Below are positions 8,402 through 16,553 of a stretch of 64,000 nt of DNA, piece after piece. Position 1 is the stretch's first letter. Every line of letters starts with the position of its first letter. The translations under genes were made by a program, and so were the position numbers. Source of the stretch: Clostridiales bacterium (lineage in GTDB: Bacteria > Bacillota > Clostridia > Saccharofermentanales > Saccharofermentanaceae); the NCBI GenBank assembly GCA_017510605.1, contig JAFWMQ010000009.1, positions 1 through 64,000 of the forward strand. The letters run 5' to 3'. The notes under the pieces are model-generated. The model did no database searches, was not told the DNA's origin, and saw only the letters and a list, made by a program, of their open reading frames with translations.

Positions 8402-9651
8402 TGAGAAAAGCTCCGTTTATCCTGCTTCTTGTTCTTACCTTCATTGCCGAAGCTTTTGCATGTTTTGTCCTGGTAACAAGATTCAAAGATATAAAGACGG
8501 ATCCGGTAAAAGTTAATGAGTGCATTCACTCTGTCTCGGATAATTTCGGGGATGCTTCCAAGTACAATAAACAACTGGATTACGTCGTGATCGATAACGA
8601 CGGAAAACTGCTTTATAAGACCAAAGACGGCTTGAGCGAGACTGTAAACGAAGCAATTAAATCACGCGGTCTGATACTCGATCTTGAAGTGGACGGTGAG
8701 ATTGTCGGGAAGGTGATTTTCGACTACAGCATGGACGATCAGATCGAAGGATTTAAGAAGAACATAGTTATCGGTTTTTGTGTGATCGGAGGGCTTCAGC
8801 TCGTCATTGTAATCGCGTGGTATCTCTACCTCAAGAAAAACATTATCGCGCCTTTCACAAGACTCAACGATTTTGCCGAGAGAGTTGCGGAAGGCAATCT
8901 CGATATGCCGCTTACGATGGATAAAGGACATATTTTCGGAGCGTTCACGGAGAGCTTCGATCTTATGAGATCTGAGCTCAAAAAAGCGCGTATTGCCGAG
9001 AAAAAAGCGAGCGATGACAAGAAGGAAATGGTCGCCAAATTATCACACGACATCAAGACTCCGGTAGCATCTATAAAGTCGACATCCGAGATCGGAATGG
9101 AGCTTACGAAAGAAGAACGCACCAAGGAGATGTTTGGTGTCATCAATGATAAGACAGACCAGATCAAAGCTCTTGTTGATAACCTCTTTACATCGAGCGT
9201 TCAGGACGTCAATGAGATCGAGGTAAACCCCGGAGCGCAGCCTTCCGAGGCCATTTCCAAACTCATCAAGAATTCTGATTATCTTAACAGGGCAATGGTT
9301 TCCGATATCCCTGAATGCAACGTCTTTTATGATAAATTAAGACTTCAGCAGGTGTTCGATAACATCTTCATGAACTCATATAAATACGCGGATACAGCTA
9401 TATCGGTTAATGCTGAGCTGACTGACGATTATCTCGTTATCCGCATATCTGATGAAGGCCCGGGCGTTAAGGAAGAAGAGCTTCCTTTGCTTAAGGAAAA
9501 ATACAGAAGAGGCAGCAATACGAGCGAGAAAGACGGTGCCGGCTTAGGCCTTTATCTTGCCGATTATTTCATGGAAAAAATGGACGGAAAGATCGGCCTC
9601 AGAAATCTTGAACCGGGTTTTGAAGTCACAATATATTTAAGGCTCGTGTGA
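8401..9651 (+). CDS. Sensor histidine kinase with HAMP domain
   Basis: A 416-residue kinase. Transmembrane helices lie at about 5-25 and 122-145, flanking a small extracytoplasmic domain of about 95 residues. A HAMP linker follows (about 146-200, 'PFTRLNDFAERVAEGNLDMPL'), then HisKA with H216 in 'KLSHDIKTPVASIKS', then HATPase_c with 'NSYKYAD', 'DEGPGV' and 'GAGLGLYLA'. The ATG overlaps the last base of the response-regulator stop. The gene after it begins 1 nt past its own stop, so 7700-10459 reads as one operon. Confidence 0.93.
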   Translation: MRKAPFILLLVLTFIAEAFACFVLVTRFKDIKTDPVKVNECIHSVSDNFGDASKYNKQLDYVVIDNDGKLLYKTKDGLSETVNEAIKSRGLILDLEVDGEIVGKVIFDYSMDDQIEGFKKNIVIGFCVIGGLQLVIVIAWYLYLKKNIIAPFTRLNDFAERVAEGNLDMPLTMDKGHIFGAFTESFDLMRSELKKARIAEKKASDDKKEMVAKLSHDIKTPVASIKSTSEIGMELTKEERTKEMFGVINDKTDQIKALVDNLFTSSVQDVNEIEVNPGAQPSEAISKLIKNSDYLNRAMVSDIPECNVFYDKLRLQQVFDNIFMNSYKYADTAISVNAELTDDYLVIRISDEGPGVKEEELPLLKEKYRRGSNTSEKDGAGLGLYLADYFMEKMDGKIGLRNLEPGFEVTIYLRLV

Positions 9652-9652
9652 G

Positions 9653-10459
9653 ATGATCAAAGAAATCAAGTACGGTACAACAAATACATATCTGATCAAG
9701 GGTTCGAACGGTGCCATTCTCTTTGATACCGGCTGGGCAGGAACGCTTGCGGCTTTTTGTCATGCCATGGGAGATGCGGGAGAGAAGGTCCAGGATATAA
9801 AATATATCATGATCTCGCACTTTCACCCTGATCACATGGGGATCGCGCAGGAGATCGCCGGCATGGGTCCAGTGATCTGCGTTGCAGATATTCAGAAGGA
9901 TTTCATTCATTCTTCGGACAGGATTCTCGCAAGGGACAAGAGATTTGAATTTACTCCCATCAGGGATGAGGGCGTGAGGTTTTTCGCTCTCGAAGAAAGC
10001 CGTGCTTTTCTTAAAGAACTGGGTATAGACGGTTGTGTGTACCATACGCCCGGACACTCGGATGACAGCATAAGTCTGATGCTGGATTCCGGCGAGCTTT
10101 TTGTCGGTGATCTTAATCCTTTATACGAGCTCGAACTTCACAGGGGCACCGAGATAGAAAAGACATGGAATATGCTCTTGTCCATGCAGCCGCGAAAAGT
10201 TTACTACGGTCACGCTCCCGCGGCAGACCTTAAGGTTAACCCTCTTGGCAGACTTCTCGGACGGAGCGCTCCTGACGATATATATGCTTTGGTCAAAAAG
10301 ATAATCAAGTACGTTAACAAAGGCGTTAGTAAAGAAGAGATTGCCGCGAAGACCGGTGCTGATCCTGTATTTGTAGAGGATGTTACCAGGATGTATGTTA
10401 CTCATCCGGGCGTGTCTGTACAGGGTATTTTGGACCGCATAGAGATCAAGGGGAAGTAA
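9653..10459 (+). CDS. Metallo-beta-lactamase-fold hydrolase
   Basis: A 268-residue MBL-fold protein. The metal-binding signature H56-F-H58-P-D60-H61 is intact, followed by H135 in 'HTPGHSDDS', D153 in 'VGDLN' and a late H in 'YYGHAP', which is a full dinuclear-zinc ligand set. A C-terminal helical region (about 220-268) may be a winged-helix-like tail. It is translationally linked to the upstream kinase (1-nt gap). Substrate unknown; glyoxalase II, lactonase or phosphodiesterase activity are all possible. In this setting it may detoxify the compound sensed by the kinase. Confidence 0.85.
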   Translation: MIKEIKYGTTNTYLIKGSNGAILFDTGWAGTLAAFCHAMGDAGEKVQDIKYIMISHFHPDHMGIAQEIAGMGPVICVADIQKDFIHSSDRILARDKRFEFTPIRDEGVRFFALEESRAFLKELGIDGCVYHTPGHSDDSISLMLDSGELFVGDLNPLYELELHRGTEIEKTWNMLLSMQPRKVYYGHAPAADLKVNPLGRLLGRSAPDDIYALVKKIIKYVNKGVSKEEIAAKTGADPVFVEDVTRMYVTHPGVSVQGILDRIEIKGK

Positions 10460-10490
10460 CGCACGTTTTCGAGCAGTGATGAATTCTTTT

Positions 10491-10589
10491 AATTTGAGGG
10501 CAAACGTGAGGGGTACCCTCAAATATAGCCGCGAATTTGCTCCATCTGTGAAAAACTTGAGAGTGAATGTGAGGGTGTATCCTCAAATT
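10491..10589. repeat. Two GAGGGT/ACCCTC-type palindromic repeats
   Basis: Copy 1 (10491-10524) has AATTTGAGGG, CAAACGTGAGGGG and CCCTCAAAT. Copy 2 (about 10554-10589) has AACTTGAGAGTGAATGTGAGG and TCCTCAAATT. They share the layout of the copies at 3557-3654 and sit just after the metallo-hydrolase gene. Confidence 0.7.
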
Positions 10590-10639
10590 CTGCTTGCATT
10601 ATCACGAAATTCTTTCGCAAAGTAGGAAAAACGCTTTTT

Positions 10640-10753
10640 CTCGATAGATTTTTCGGTTTTCTATCGGAAATCCTGGAAATATATTTTTCCGATAGAATTT
10701 TCGCGTTTTCCTATCGGAAAGTTCGAAAATTGGAATTCTCGATAGAAATTTGC
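10640..10753. repeat. 49-bp tandem hairpin repeats (TTCTATCGGAAA family)
   Basis: Two full units start at 10656 and 10705 (period 49), preceded by a partial unit ending in TTTTTCGG. Each unit has TTCTATCGGAAA and an inverted TTTCCGATAGAA, so each can form a hairpin. The same units occur at 19641-19790 and 32598-32695. No gene lies in 10460-10855 apart from this array and the preceding palindromes. A TATAAT (10806-10811) near the end probably belongs to the racemase-gene promoter. Confidence 0.8.
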
Positions 10754-10855
10754 CGAGCTCTGTCACCCGAAATGATACGTTTACTGCGCAAATTGGAATT
10801 ATTGTTATAATGTGAATGATTATTTAATCGGGATAATAGTGAACGGACGGTTTAT

Positions 10856-11557
10856 ATGAAAAAGATCGGATTAGTAGGCGGGACAGGTCCCGAATCAACA
10901 CTGATGTATTACAAGATCCTGAATTCTGAGATTGACAGGATCACAGGCGGCAGCGCGATGCCTGATATCGCCATCGAGAGTGTGAATTTCACAAGAGCCT
11001 GGAACTATGTAACAGAAGGCCGATACGACCTGCTCACAGATTATCTGGAAGAGAAGCTGACAGCTTTGGAGAAAGGCGGTTCGGAGGTCATATCACTTAC
11101 GGCTGTTACCATGCATGTCGTTTACGATGACCTGGTTGCAAGATTTAACAAGCCGATCGTCAGCATTCCTAAGACCGTGACTGATGAGATAGTATCCAAA
11201 GGCATCAAGCACATCGGGCTGCTTGGTACTATCTTTACGATGGAAAAAGATTATATGAAAAAAGACCTGCTTGATGCCGGAGTAGAAGTTTTCGTACCTT
11301 GTGAAGAAGAACGAAAACTTGTCGCCCAAAGGATATATGAGGAACTTGAGAAGGGTATCGTAAAGGAATCCACGCTTAATGAACTTACGGAAATAATAAA
11401 CAGAATGAAGGAAGAGGACGGCATCGAAGGAGTTATATTGGGATGCACGGAACTGCCGTTGATACTTAATTCCGGCAATTGTCCGGTCGCATGTTTTGAT
11501 GCGGTCGAGATACATATCCGCAAGCTGATAGAACTTGCGATGCAGGGAAATTTATGA
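10856..11557 (+). CDS. Aspartate/glutamate racemase family protein (atypical active site)
   Basis: A 233-residue member of the Asp/Glu racemase superfamily: N-terminal 'IGLVGGTGPEST', a 'VTMH' segment at 84-87 and 'GCTELPLIL' with C197. Family enzymes use two catalytic acids, usually two Cys, or Thr/Cys in the YgeA-like branch. The first site here reads 'LTAVTMH', placing Ala83 where Cys or Thr is expected, while C197 is kept. It may therefore be a one-sided isomerase or lyase, or an inactive or altered enzyme. Its stop overlaps the VOC gene (ATGA). The TATAAT at 10806-10811 probably belongs to its promoter. Confidence 0.82.
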   Translation: MKKIGLVGGTGPESTLMYYKILNSEIDRITGGSAMPDIAIESVNFTRAWNYVTEGRYDLLTDYLEEKLTALEKGGSEVISLTAVTMHVVYDDLVARFNKPIVSIPKTVTDEIVSKGIKHIGLLGTIFTMEKDYMKKDLLDAGVEVFVPCEEERKLVAQRIYEELEKGIVKESTLNELTEIINRMKEEDGIEGVILGCTELPLILNSGNCPVACFDAVEIHIRKLIELAMQGNL

Positions 11558-11931
11558 TCAAAGGAATTCATCACGTTTCAATGAAGTGCGGCACGCCGGA
11601 AGAACTCATCAAAGTCAAAGAGTTCTATATTACGCTGCTCGGATTAAAGATCTGCCGCGAATGGTCCGGAGGGATAATGATCGATACCGGCAACGGGTTT
11701 ATTGAAGTGTTCACGAACGCTGAAGGAGTGCGTCAGGTCGGTGCCATCAGGCACATTGCGCTGCTCACGGATGATGTCGATGAGATCGTAGAAAAAGTAA
11801 GATCTGCAGGTTACGAAATTTTCGTTGAACCTAATGACAAAATTATTGATTCGGAGCCTGAGTATCTGATCAGAATGGCTTTTTGTTTTGGCCCTCTAGG
11901 AGAGCAGGTCGAGTTTTTCTGTGAGAGATAA
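11554..11931 (+). CDS. VOC (glyoxalase/dioxygenase) superfamily protein
   Basis: A 125-residue vicinal-oxygen-chelate protein with the paired beta-alpha-beta-beta-beta layout: 'GIHHVSMKCG' with the metal-ligand His near residue 6, 'FIEVF', 'IRHIALLTDDVDE' and the terminal 'GEQVEFFCER' with the last Glu ligand. It overlaps the racemase stop by 4 nt, so the two are translationally coupled and may act on one substrate. Substrate unknown. Confidence 0.8.
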   Translation: MIKGIHHVSMKCGTPEELIKVKEFYITLLGLKICREWSGGIMIDTGNGFIEVFTNAEGVRQVGAIRHIALLTDDVDEIVEKVRSAGYEIFVEPNDKIIDSEPEYLIRMAFCFGPLGEQVEFFCER

Positions 11932-12023
11932 TATTCGGAAAAAGATCATCTCTGCAATCGTTTTCAGGAACGAACTGAATAAGGGCAAGATGTTTATTGC
12001 TGTGATAGAAAGTGGATATAAAG

Positions 12024-12446
12024 ATGCAGGAAGAAAAGATTGTAAAATTCATTAAGAAGCAGAAAGTCGCTTTTATATGTTCAGTTGATGAAGCCGGGTT
12101 CCCGAATATCAAAGCAATGCTGAAGCCCAGAAAGACTTTTGGACTTCGCGAGTTTTACTTCTCTACAAATACATCTTCCATGCGCGTAAAGCAATATTTG
12201 AATAATCCTAACGCAAGTATATATTTCTATCATAAAGGAATCGTTAGGTATGAAGGCGTCATGCTTACCGGAACGATGGAAGTCCTGACAGATCCCGTAA
12301 CCAAAGAAATGATCTGGCGTAAAGGTGACACGATGTTCTACAAGCAGGGCGTGACCGACCCGGATTACTGTGTCTTGAAATTCACGGCAACGAAAGGCAG
12401 ATATTACTGCGATCTGAAGACCGAGAGCTTTGAAGTGAAGGCTTAA
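12024..12446 (+). CDS. Pyridoxamine 5'-phosphate oxidase-like flavin protein
   Basis: About 140 residues, PNPOx-like split-barrel fold: 'VKFIKKQKVAFICSVDEAGFPNIKAM', 'FYFSTNTSSMRVKQ', 'ASIYFYHK', 'GVMLTGTMEVLTDP' and 'VLKFTATKGRYYCDLKTESF'. Close relatives bind FMN or F420, or serve as general-stress or nitroreductase-like proteins. Either GTG 12012 or ATG 12024 could start it; I prefer ATG, with AGTGG 8 nt upstream. It lies 80 nt after the VOC gene. Substrate not inferable. Confidence 0.8.
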   Translation: MQEEKIVKFIKKQKVAFICSVDEAGFPNIKAMLKPRKTFGLREFYFSTNTSSMRVKQYLNNPNASIYFYHKGIVRYEGVMLTGTMEVLTDPVTKEMIWRKGDTMFYKQGVTDPDYCVLKFTATKGRYYCDLKTESFEVKA

Positions 12447-12451
12447 TCCGG

Positions 12452-12475
12452 TGTGAACTTAAGGGTGTACCCTCT
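12452..12475. repeat. Degenerate GAGGGT/ACCCTC repeat copy
   Basis: TGTGAACTTAAGGGTGTACCCTC keeps the AGGGTGTACCCT centre of the copies at 3557 and 10491 but lacks the outer arms. It directly follows the PNPOx-like gene and could be a remnant. Confidence 0.4.
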
Positions 12476-12495
12476 GCTCCGGCTGCAATTAACGA

Positions 12496-12533
12496 TTTAA
12501 GAAGTATTTAAGATTTCCTTAAAGGCATTTAAG
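12496..12533 (+). promoter_or_regulatory. TTTAAG direct repeats in about 11-bp phase
   Basis: TTTAAG at 12496-12501, 12507-12512 and 12528-12533, plus a CTTAAA variant at 12518-12523. The starts differ by 11, 11 and 10 bp, typical of tandem OmpR-family response-regulator binding sites. A possible -10 (TATGCT or CTATAA, about 12552-12560) and AAGGAGG follow, then the ABC transporter ATPase gene. Confidence 0.5.
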
Positions 12534-12575
12534 GGTTAGAAGAATATGCTCTATGCTATAAGGAGGTCGTAAGAC

Positions 12576-13331
12576 ATGAAAAACATTATTGAAACCAAGA
12601 AACTTTGTAAGACATTCTCAAATGGCGGTGTGCAGCAGCACGTGCTTAAGAATATTAATCTTGAAATTTATGAAGGTGACTTCACCATAATCATGGGCGC
12701 GTCAGGCGCAGGTAAGTCCACACTTCTCTATTCGTTATCCGGCATGGATAAGCCGACGCTCGGAAGTGTGAATTTCGATGGTACGGATATCACGAAAATG
12801 AACACCGATCAGCTTGCAGTCTTCAGAAGAAGCAACTGCGGATTCGTTTTCCAGCAGGTGTACCTCGTTGAATCCATGAGCGTTCTGGATAACATTATGG
12901 CAGCAGGACTTCTCGTTTACAGAGATAAGAAAACGCTCGCGAAGAAGGCCGGCGATATCTTAAAGTCAGTAAACATCGATGAGACACTTTGGAATAAGTT
13001 CCCGACGCAGATCTCAGGCGGTGAAGCGCAGAGAGTCGGAATCGCAAGAGCGCTTATAAATGATCCTAAGCTGGTTTTCGCTGATGAGCCTACGGGAGCC
13101 TTGAACTCACAGACAGGTAAGGCTGTTCTTGATACACTCACAAAATTCAATGAGAAGGGACAGTCGATCATTATGGTCACCCACGACATAACAAGCGCGA
13201 GAAGAGGCAACCGTATTCTCTACGTTAAGGACGGTGAGATCGCAGGGGAGTGCAACCTCGGAAAGTATGTAACAGGTGATAAGGAACGTCACCAGAAACT
13301 TAAGGATTTCCTGGCAAGCATGGGGTGGTAA
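12576..13331 (+). CDS. ABC transporter ATP-binding protein (MacB/BceA-like)
   Basis: A 251-residue ATPase with Walker A 'GASGAGKST' near residue 42, Q-loop 'FVFQQVYLVE', signature 'ISGGEAQRVGIARAL', Walker B 'LVFADEPTGALN' and the switch His in 'IIMVTHD'. The 'DEPTGALNSQTG' stretch is typical of the LolD/MacB/BceA exporter branch. AAGGAGG lies 8 nt upstream of ATG. The permease begins 2 nt after its stop. The pair probably removes or releases membrane-active peptides. The TTTAAG array upstream and the two nearby two-component systems suggest inducible control. Confidence 0.92.
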   Translation: MKNIIETKKLCKTFSNGGVQQHVLKNINLEIYEGDFTIIMGASGAGKSTLLYSLSGMDKPTLGSVNFDGTDITKMNTDQLAVFRRSNCGFVFQQVYLVESMSVLDNIMAAGLLVYRDKKTLAKKAGDILKSVNIDETLWNKFPTQISGGEAQRVGIARALINDPKLVFADEPTGALNSQTGKAVLDTLTKFNEKGQSIIMVTHDITSARRGNRILYVKDGEIAGECNLGKYVTGDKERHQKLKDFLASMGW

Positions 13332-13333
13332 TC

Positions 13334-15709
13334 ATGAATAAAGCGTTATTACTTACAAAATCGAACCTTCGAAAAAACAGAGGCGCATCAATAGGATTGT
13401 TCCTTTTGATGATGATCGCTACGTGCCTTGTTGGCATATCACTTCTTATCTTTTTCGACTGCTATCCTACAGCCAGGAAAGTTGCAGAAAAGCTTAATGC
13501 CGGTGACGGATTTATCATTATCAGTGATGATCTTAACGGCATTACCGATGAGAAGATCGAAGAATTAATCGGTGAAGATACTGAGAATTATTATGTGTAT
13601 CACAACCTCACTTACAGTAATGTCTCACTGCCTTTCGGAGACGGTAACGTCGGTATCAATCTGAGCGTTTCTGATTCAAGTGCTTTTTCGAGAACAATGA
13701 ACAGATTTGAAGTGGTCAAGGAAGATGCTACGATCACGGAAAACTATGTTTATCTTCCTTATCAGTTCAATACTTCGGGCGGCTTTAAGGTTGGTGACAC
13801 TTATGAATATGAGCGCGCCGGTGTCAACTACAGCTATAAGGTAAAAGGATTTACTGATGTTGTATACGGCGGATGCAACAATAACGGAAGATATGAATTC
13901 GTGCTTGATGATTCCAGCTATCAGATGTTGTGGGATGATGAGCATGAGACAAACGAATGCATCGTTATTATCTATGAGCTTAAGGAAGGCGTAAATTCAG
14001 GCGCTTTCAGGATCAGGACCAGTAATGAGATGGTCAAAGCCAATCCGTTTGCCATAACGACCGGAAACACTTTGGATGATGTCATCGGCAACAGAACTTT
14101 TATCGGGCTCATTATTGCAGTCTCAATGCTGGTTATGACGGTGCTTATCGTGGCAGCTGTTGCAATGATGCTCGCAAACAGTATCGCAAATTACATCACC
14201 GAAAACATGAAGACTTTAGGTGCTCTTAAGGCAATCGGTTATGTCGGTAAAGACATCAAGTTCTCACTGGTTCTCTGGTTCACGACGATCGCTTGCGTCT
14301 CAAGTGTGATAGGTATTGTCCTCGCATACATCTTAATGCCGATATTTGCACAGATCATGATCGGCCAGATGGGCCTCTCATACAGTGTATCGTTCAATGC
14401 AATGGCAACATTTATTCCGATATGTTTTGTAATCCTGTTTACACTTATCGTTACTCTTATAAGCGCAAGAAAGATCTCTAAGATCCAGCCGATCGTTGCA
14501 CTTCGTGAAGGTGTCGAGTCACATAATTTCAAAAAGAATCACGCTGCTCTCGATAAGACATCGTTAAGCCTTAATATGAGTCTTGCTTTGAAGACTTTCC
14601 TGGGCAATATGAAGCAGAACATTATCACGTTCTTCGTAGTCGGATTTATGGTCTTCTCATGCGTAATGGCATTGCTGATGTATGAGAACTTCAGCCGCAA
14701 GCCCAAGCTTGATATCCTTACCACTGAGCTTTGTTCAGGTGTCATCGCTTCTGATCTGGAAACAGCTGAAGAAGTTCTCGAATATCTGGAATCGCGAAAA
14801 GATGTAACCAACGTCAGAGAAATCATCAACATGGATATTTACTATAACGATGAGGAGAGATTATATACTTACATCGTTAAAGATCCGTCAGCAATGAAGA
14901 ACCAGTCGATCTGCTATGCCGGAAGAATGCCGGAGTTCGATAACGAGGTAGTCGTAAGCGGTGCTTTTGCAAAGACATACGGCTATGAGATCGGCGATGA
15001 GATCAAGCTCGATTATGGTGATAATTCATTCAATTACCTGATCACGGGCTTCATTCAGACAACAAATAACAATGGCAGGGAAGCGCTTTTTACATACAAA
15101 GCTGCAGACCATATTATCGACATGGATTCGGTTCCCGGATGGTACTGGTTCGATCTGGCAAATGAATCCGGTGATAATACAGAGAATGAAGAAGCAACCG
15201 ATAAGATAATGGAAGAATGCAAGGAAAAGTACGGAGAGCATGTGCTCAACACGATGAACTTCTACAAGATCATCGGAGGCAGCATGACGACATTCAAGAG
15301 CATTTCCGCAATGATGCTGATCTTAATGATCTCGATGTCTGTAATAGTTATTGCCCTGATCCTATTCCTTCTCATCAAGTCACTGATCTATCACAAGAGA
15401 AAGGACTACGGAATCTACAAGGCATTGGGATATACATCAGGAAGTCTCATGCTCCAGACCGCGATGAGCTTTATGCCCGCAGTAGTGTTCTCGATAATCG
15501 TTTTCTCGATAGTATCGTATTATATTGCGAATCCTTACATGTCAACTTTCATGAGACTGTTCGGCCTTATGAAATGTAACTTCCCGATTCCGGTCCCGGG
15601 AGTAGTCATCGTCGGAGCAGGACTTGCAGTAGTATCATTCTTCCTCGCGCTTCTGCAAACGAGAAGGATCAAGAAGATCGAAGCATACAATATGCTTGTA
15701 GCTGAGTAA
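13334..15709 (+). CDS. ABC transporter permease, FtsX family (two FtsX domains)
   Basis: About 791 residues. A first transmembrane helix lies at about 20-42, followed by a large extracytoplasmic domain (about 45-250). Three helices form the first FtsX domain (about 255-390, 'ENMKTLGALKAIGYVGKDI'). A second helix-plus-extracytoplasmic block follows, and the C-terminal FtsX domain has 'RKDYGIYKALGYTSG' with three more helices. The GTG at 13325 overlaps the ATPase stop, but ATG 13334 with GGGGTGG upstream is the likelier start. It is the partner of the ATPase at 12576-13331. Substrate unknown; an antimicrobial peptide or a lipoprotein-like cargo is plausible. Confidence 0.9.
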   Translation: MNKALLLTKSNLRKNRGASIGLFLLMMIATCLVGISLLIFFDCYPTARKVAEKLNAGDGFIIISDDLNGITDEKIEELIGEDTENYYVYHNLTYSNVSLPFGDGNVGINLSVSDSSAFSRTMNRFEVVKEDATITENYVYLPYQFNTSGGFKVGDTYEYERAGVNYSYKVKGFTDVVYGGCNNNGRYEFVLDDSSYQMLWDDEHETNECIVIIYELKEGVNSGAFRIRTSNEMVKANPFAITTGNTLDDVIGNRTFIGLIIAVSMLVMTVLIVAAVAMMLANSIANYITENMKTLGALKAIGYVGKDIKFSLVLWFTTIACVSSVIGIVLAYILMPIFAQIMIGQMGLSYSVSFNAMATFIPICFVILFTLIVTLISARKISKIQPIVALREGVESHNFKKNHAALDKTSLSLNMSLALKTFLGNMKQNIITFFVVGFMVFSCVMALLMYENFSRKPKLDILTTELCSGVIASDLETAEEVLEYLESRKDVTNVREIINMDIYYNDEERLYTYIVKDPSAMKNQSICYAGRMPEFDNEVVVSGAFAKTYGYEIGDEIKLDYGDNSFNYLITGFIQTTNNNGREALFTYKAADHIIDMDSVPGWYWFDLANESGDNTENEEATDKIMEECKEKYGEHVLNTMNFYKIIGGSMTTFKSISAMMLILMISMSVIVIALILFLLIKSLIYHKRKDYGIYKALGYTSGSLMLQTAMSFMPAVVFSIIVFSIVSYYIANPYMSTFMRLFGLMKCNFPIPVPGVVIVGAGLAVVSFFLALLQTRRIKKIEAYNMLVAE

Positions 15710-15747
15710 TATATAACGAATAACAGGGTATAGATTGAGTTTGGCGC

Positions 15748-15784
15748 AAGGAGCTGTCTTGAAATGCAAATAAGGCAGCTCCTT
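15748..15784 (+). terminator. Hairpin after the ABC permease gene
   Basis: AAGGAGCTGTCTT pairs with AAGGCAGCTCCTT (13 pairs, one G-U) around an 11-nt loop. The following AAACTTTG is a weak T-run. No gene is seen from 15710 to 15974; the remainder holds a TTTTAAT-CT-ATTAAAA palindrome (15817-15832) and otherwise AT-rich sequence. Confidence 0.65.
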
Positions 15785-15974
15785 AAACTTTGTTCATAAT
15801 ATAACTGTCACATTGTTTTTAATCTATTAAAACAGTTTTTCGAATTGTTCACAGAGAGAAAATAACAGCGAAATCTGAGGGGCGTACTATTAATGCATAA
15901 ATGATATGTCGAAAAAAATATTTGAATGGATTAAGGCAGGTGTATAAGTGGCTGTATTATGCAAGGAGGGCATC

Positions 15975-16553
15975 ATGATCTTTGATTTAGAGAGATATAT
16001 AGATGAACCGTTAGTATATTTTGATGATAAACGTAAGATAGATGATCAGAAAGTGTTTTTGCTTGGAATGAGGATCAGGACTGATATGGTCGATCTTCTT
16101 CTCAACGGGGTCAAAGCCAAAGATATTATCGTTAAAAAACTTGATCCTACTGAAGACCCTAGCTTCGGACTTATAAATATGGTTGCGGATTCGGTCCTGT
16201 CTGATTGGGGATTCGAACTGACGGATCCTTCTGAAGTCGGTGAATCGCCTGAGACCGCCGAGGAGGAACCCGTTGAGGCGAAACGCCGTTATGCTGCCAA
16301 GATCAGCCAGACCGACAGCGGTGAAGCGAAGATATTGAAGAAGACCATAGCGAATTTCAAGATGTCTGATTCCAGGCTCAGGGAAGGCGCGGTCATCAGG
16401 GCTTTGAAAGATGATTTCGATGTGTTCAGGGATCAGCTTAACAGTGAGCTCAATGTTTTCCCCGCGCCGATGCGCGAGATGATAATGATGACCCTGCTTG
16501 ACAGGTTCCATTCATGGGAAAAGTCAAATTGGGATACGAATAACTGGGATTAA
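15975..16553 (+). CDS. Protein of unknown function
   Basis: A 192-residue soluble protein with no family I recognise. The start is ATG 15975 with AAGGAGGG just upstream; the longer GTG at 15948 has no ribosome site. The N-terminal part (to about 85) is mixed alpha/beta, the middle (about 88-105) is an acidic linker ('ESPETAEEEPVEAKRR'), and the C-terminus is helical and ends in a W/N-rich tail ('SWEKSNWDTNNWD'). Its stop overlaps the stop of the convergent reverse transcriptase by 4 nt. No promoter is evident, and a functional link to the reverse transcriptase is not shown. Confidence 0.7.
   Translation: MIFDLERYIDEPLVYFDDKRKIDDQKVFLLGMRIRTDMVDLLLNGVKAKDIIVKKLDPTEDPSFGLINMVADSVLSDWGFELTDPSEVGESPETAEEEPVEAKRRYAAKISQTDSGEAKILKKTIANFKMSDSRLREGAVIRALKDDFDVFRDQLNSELNVFPAPMREMIMMTLLDRFHSWEKSNWDTNNWD

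Noticed and set aside
15817..15832. TTTTAAT-CT-ATTAAAA palindrome as an operator
   Set aside because: Pure A/T palindromes are common in this AT-rich intergenic background and no second copy was noticed.
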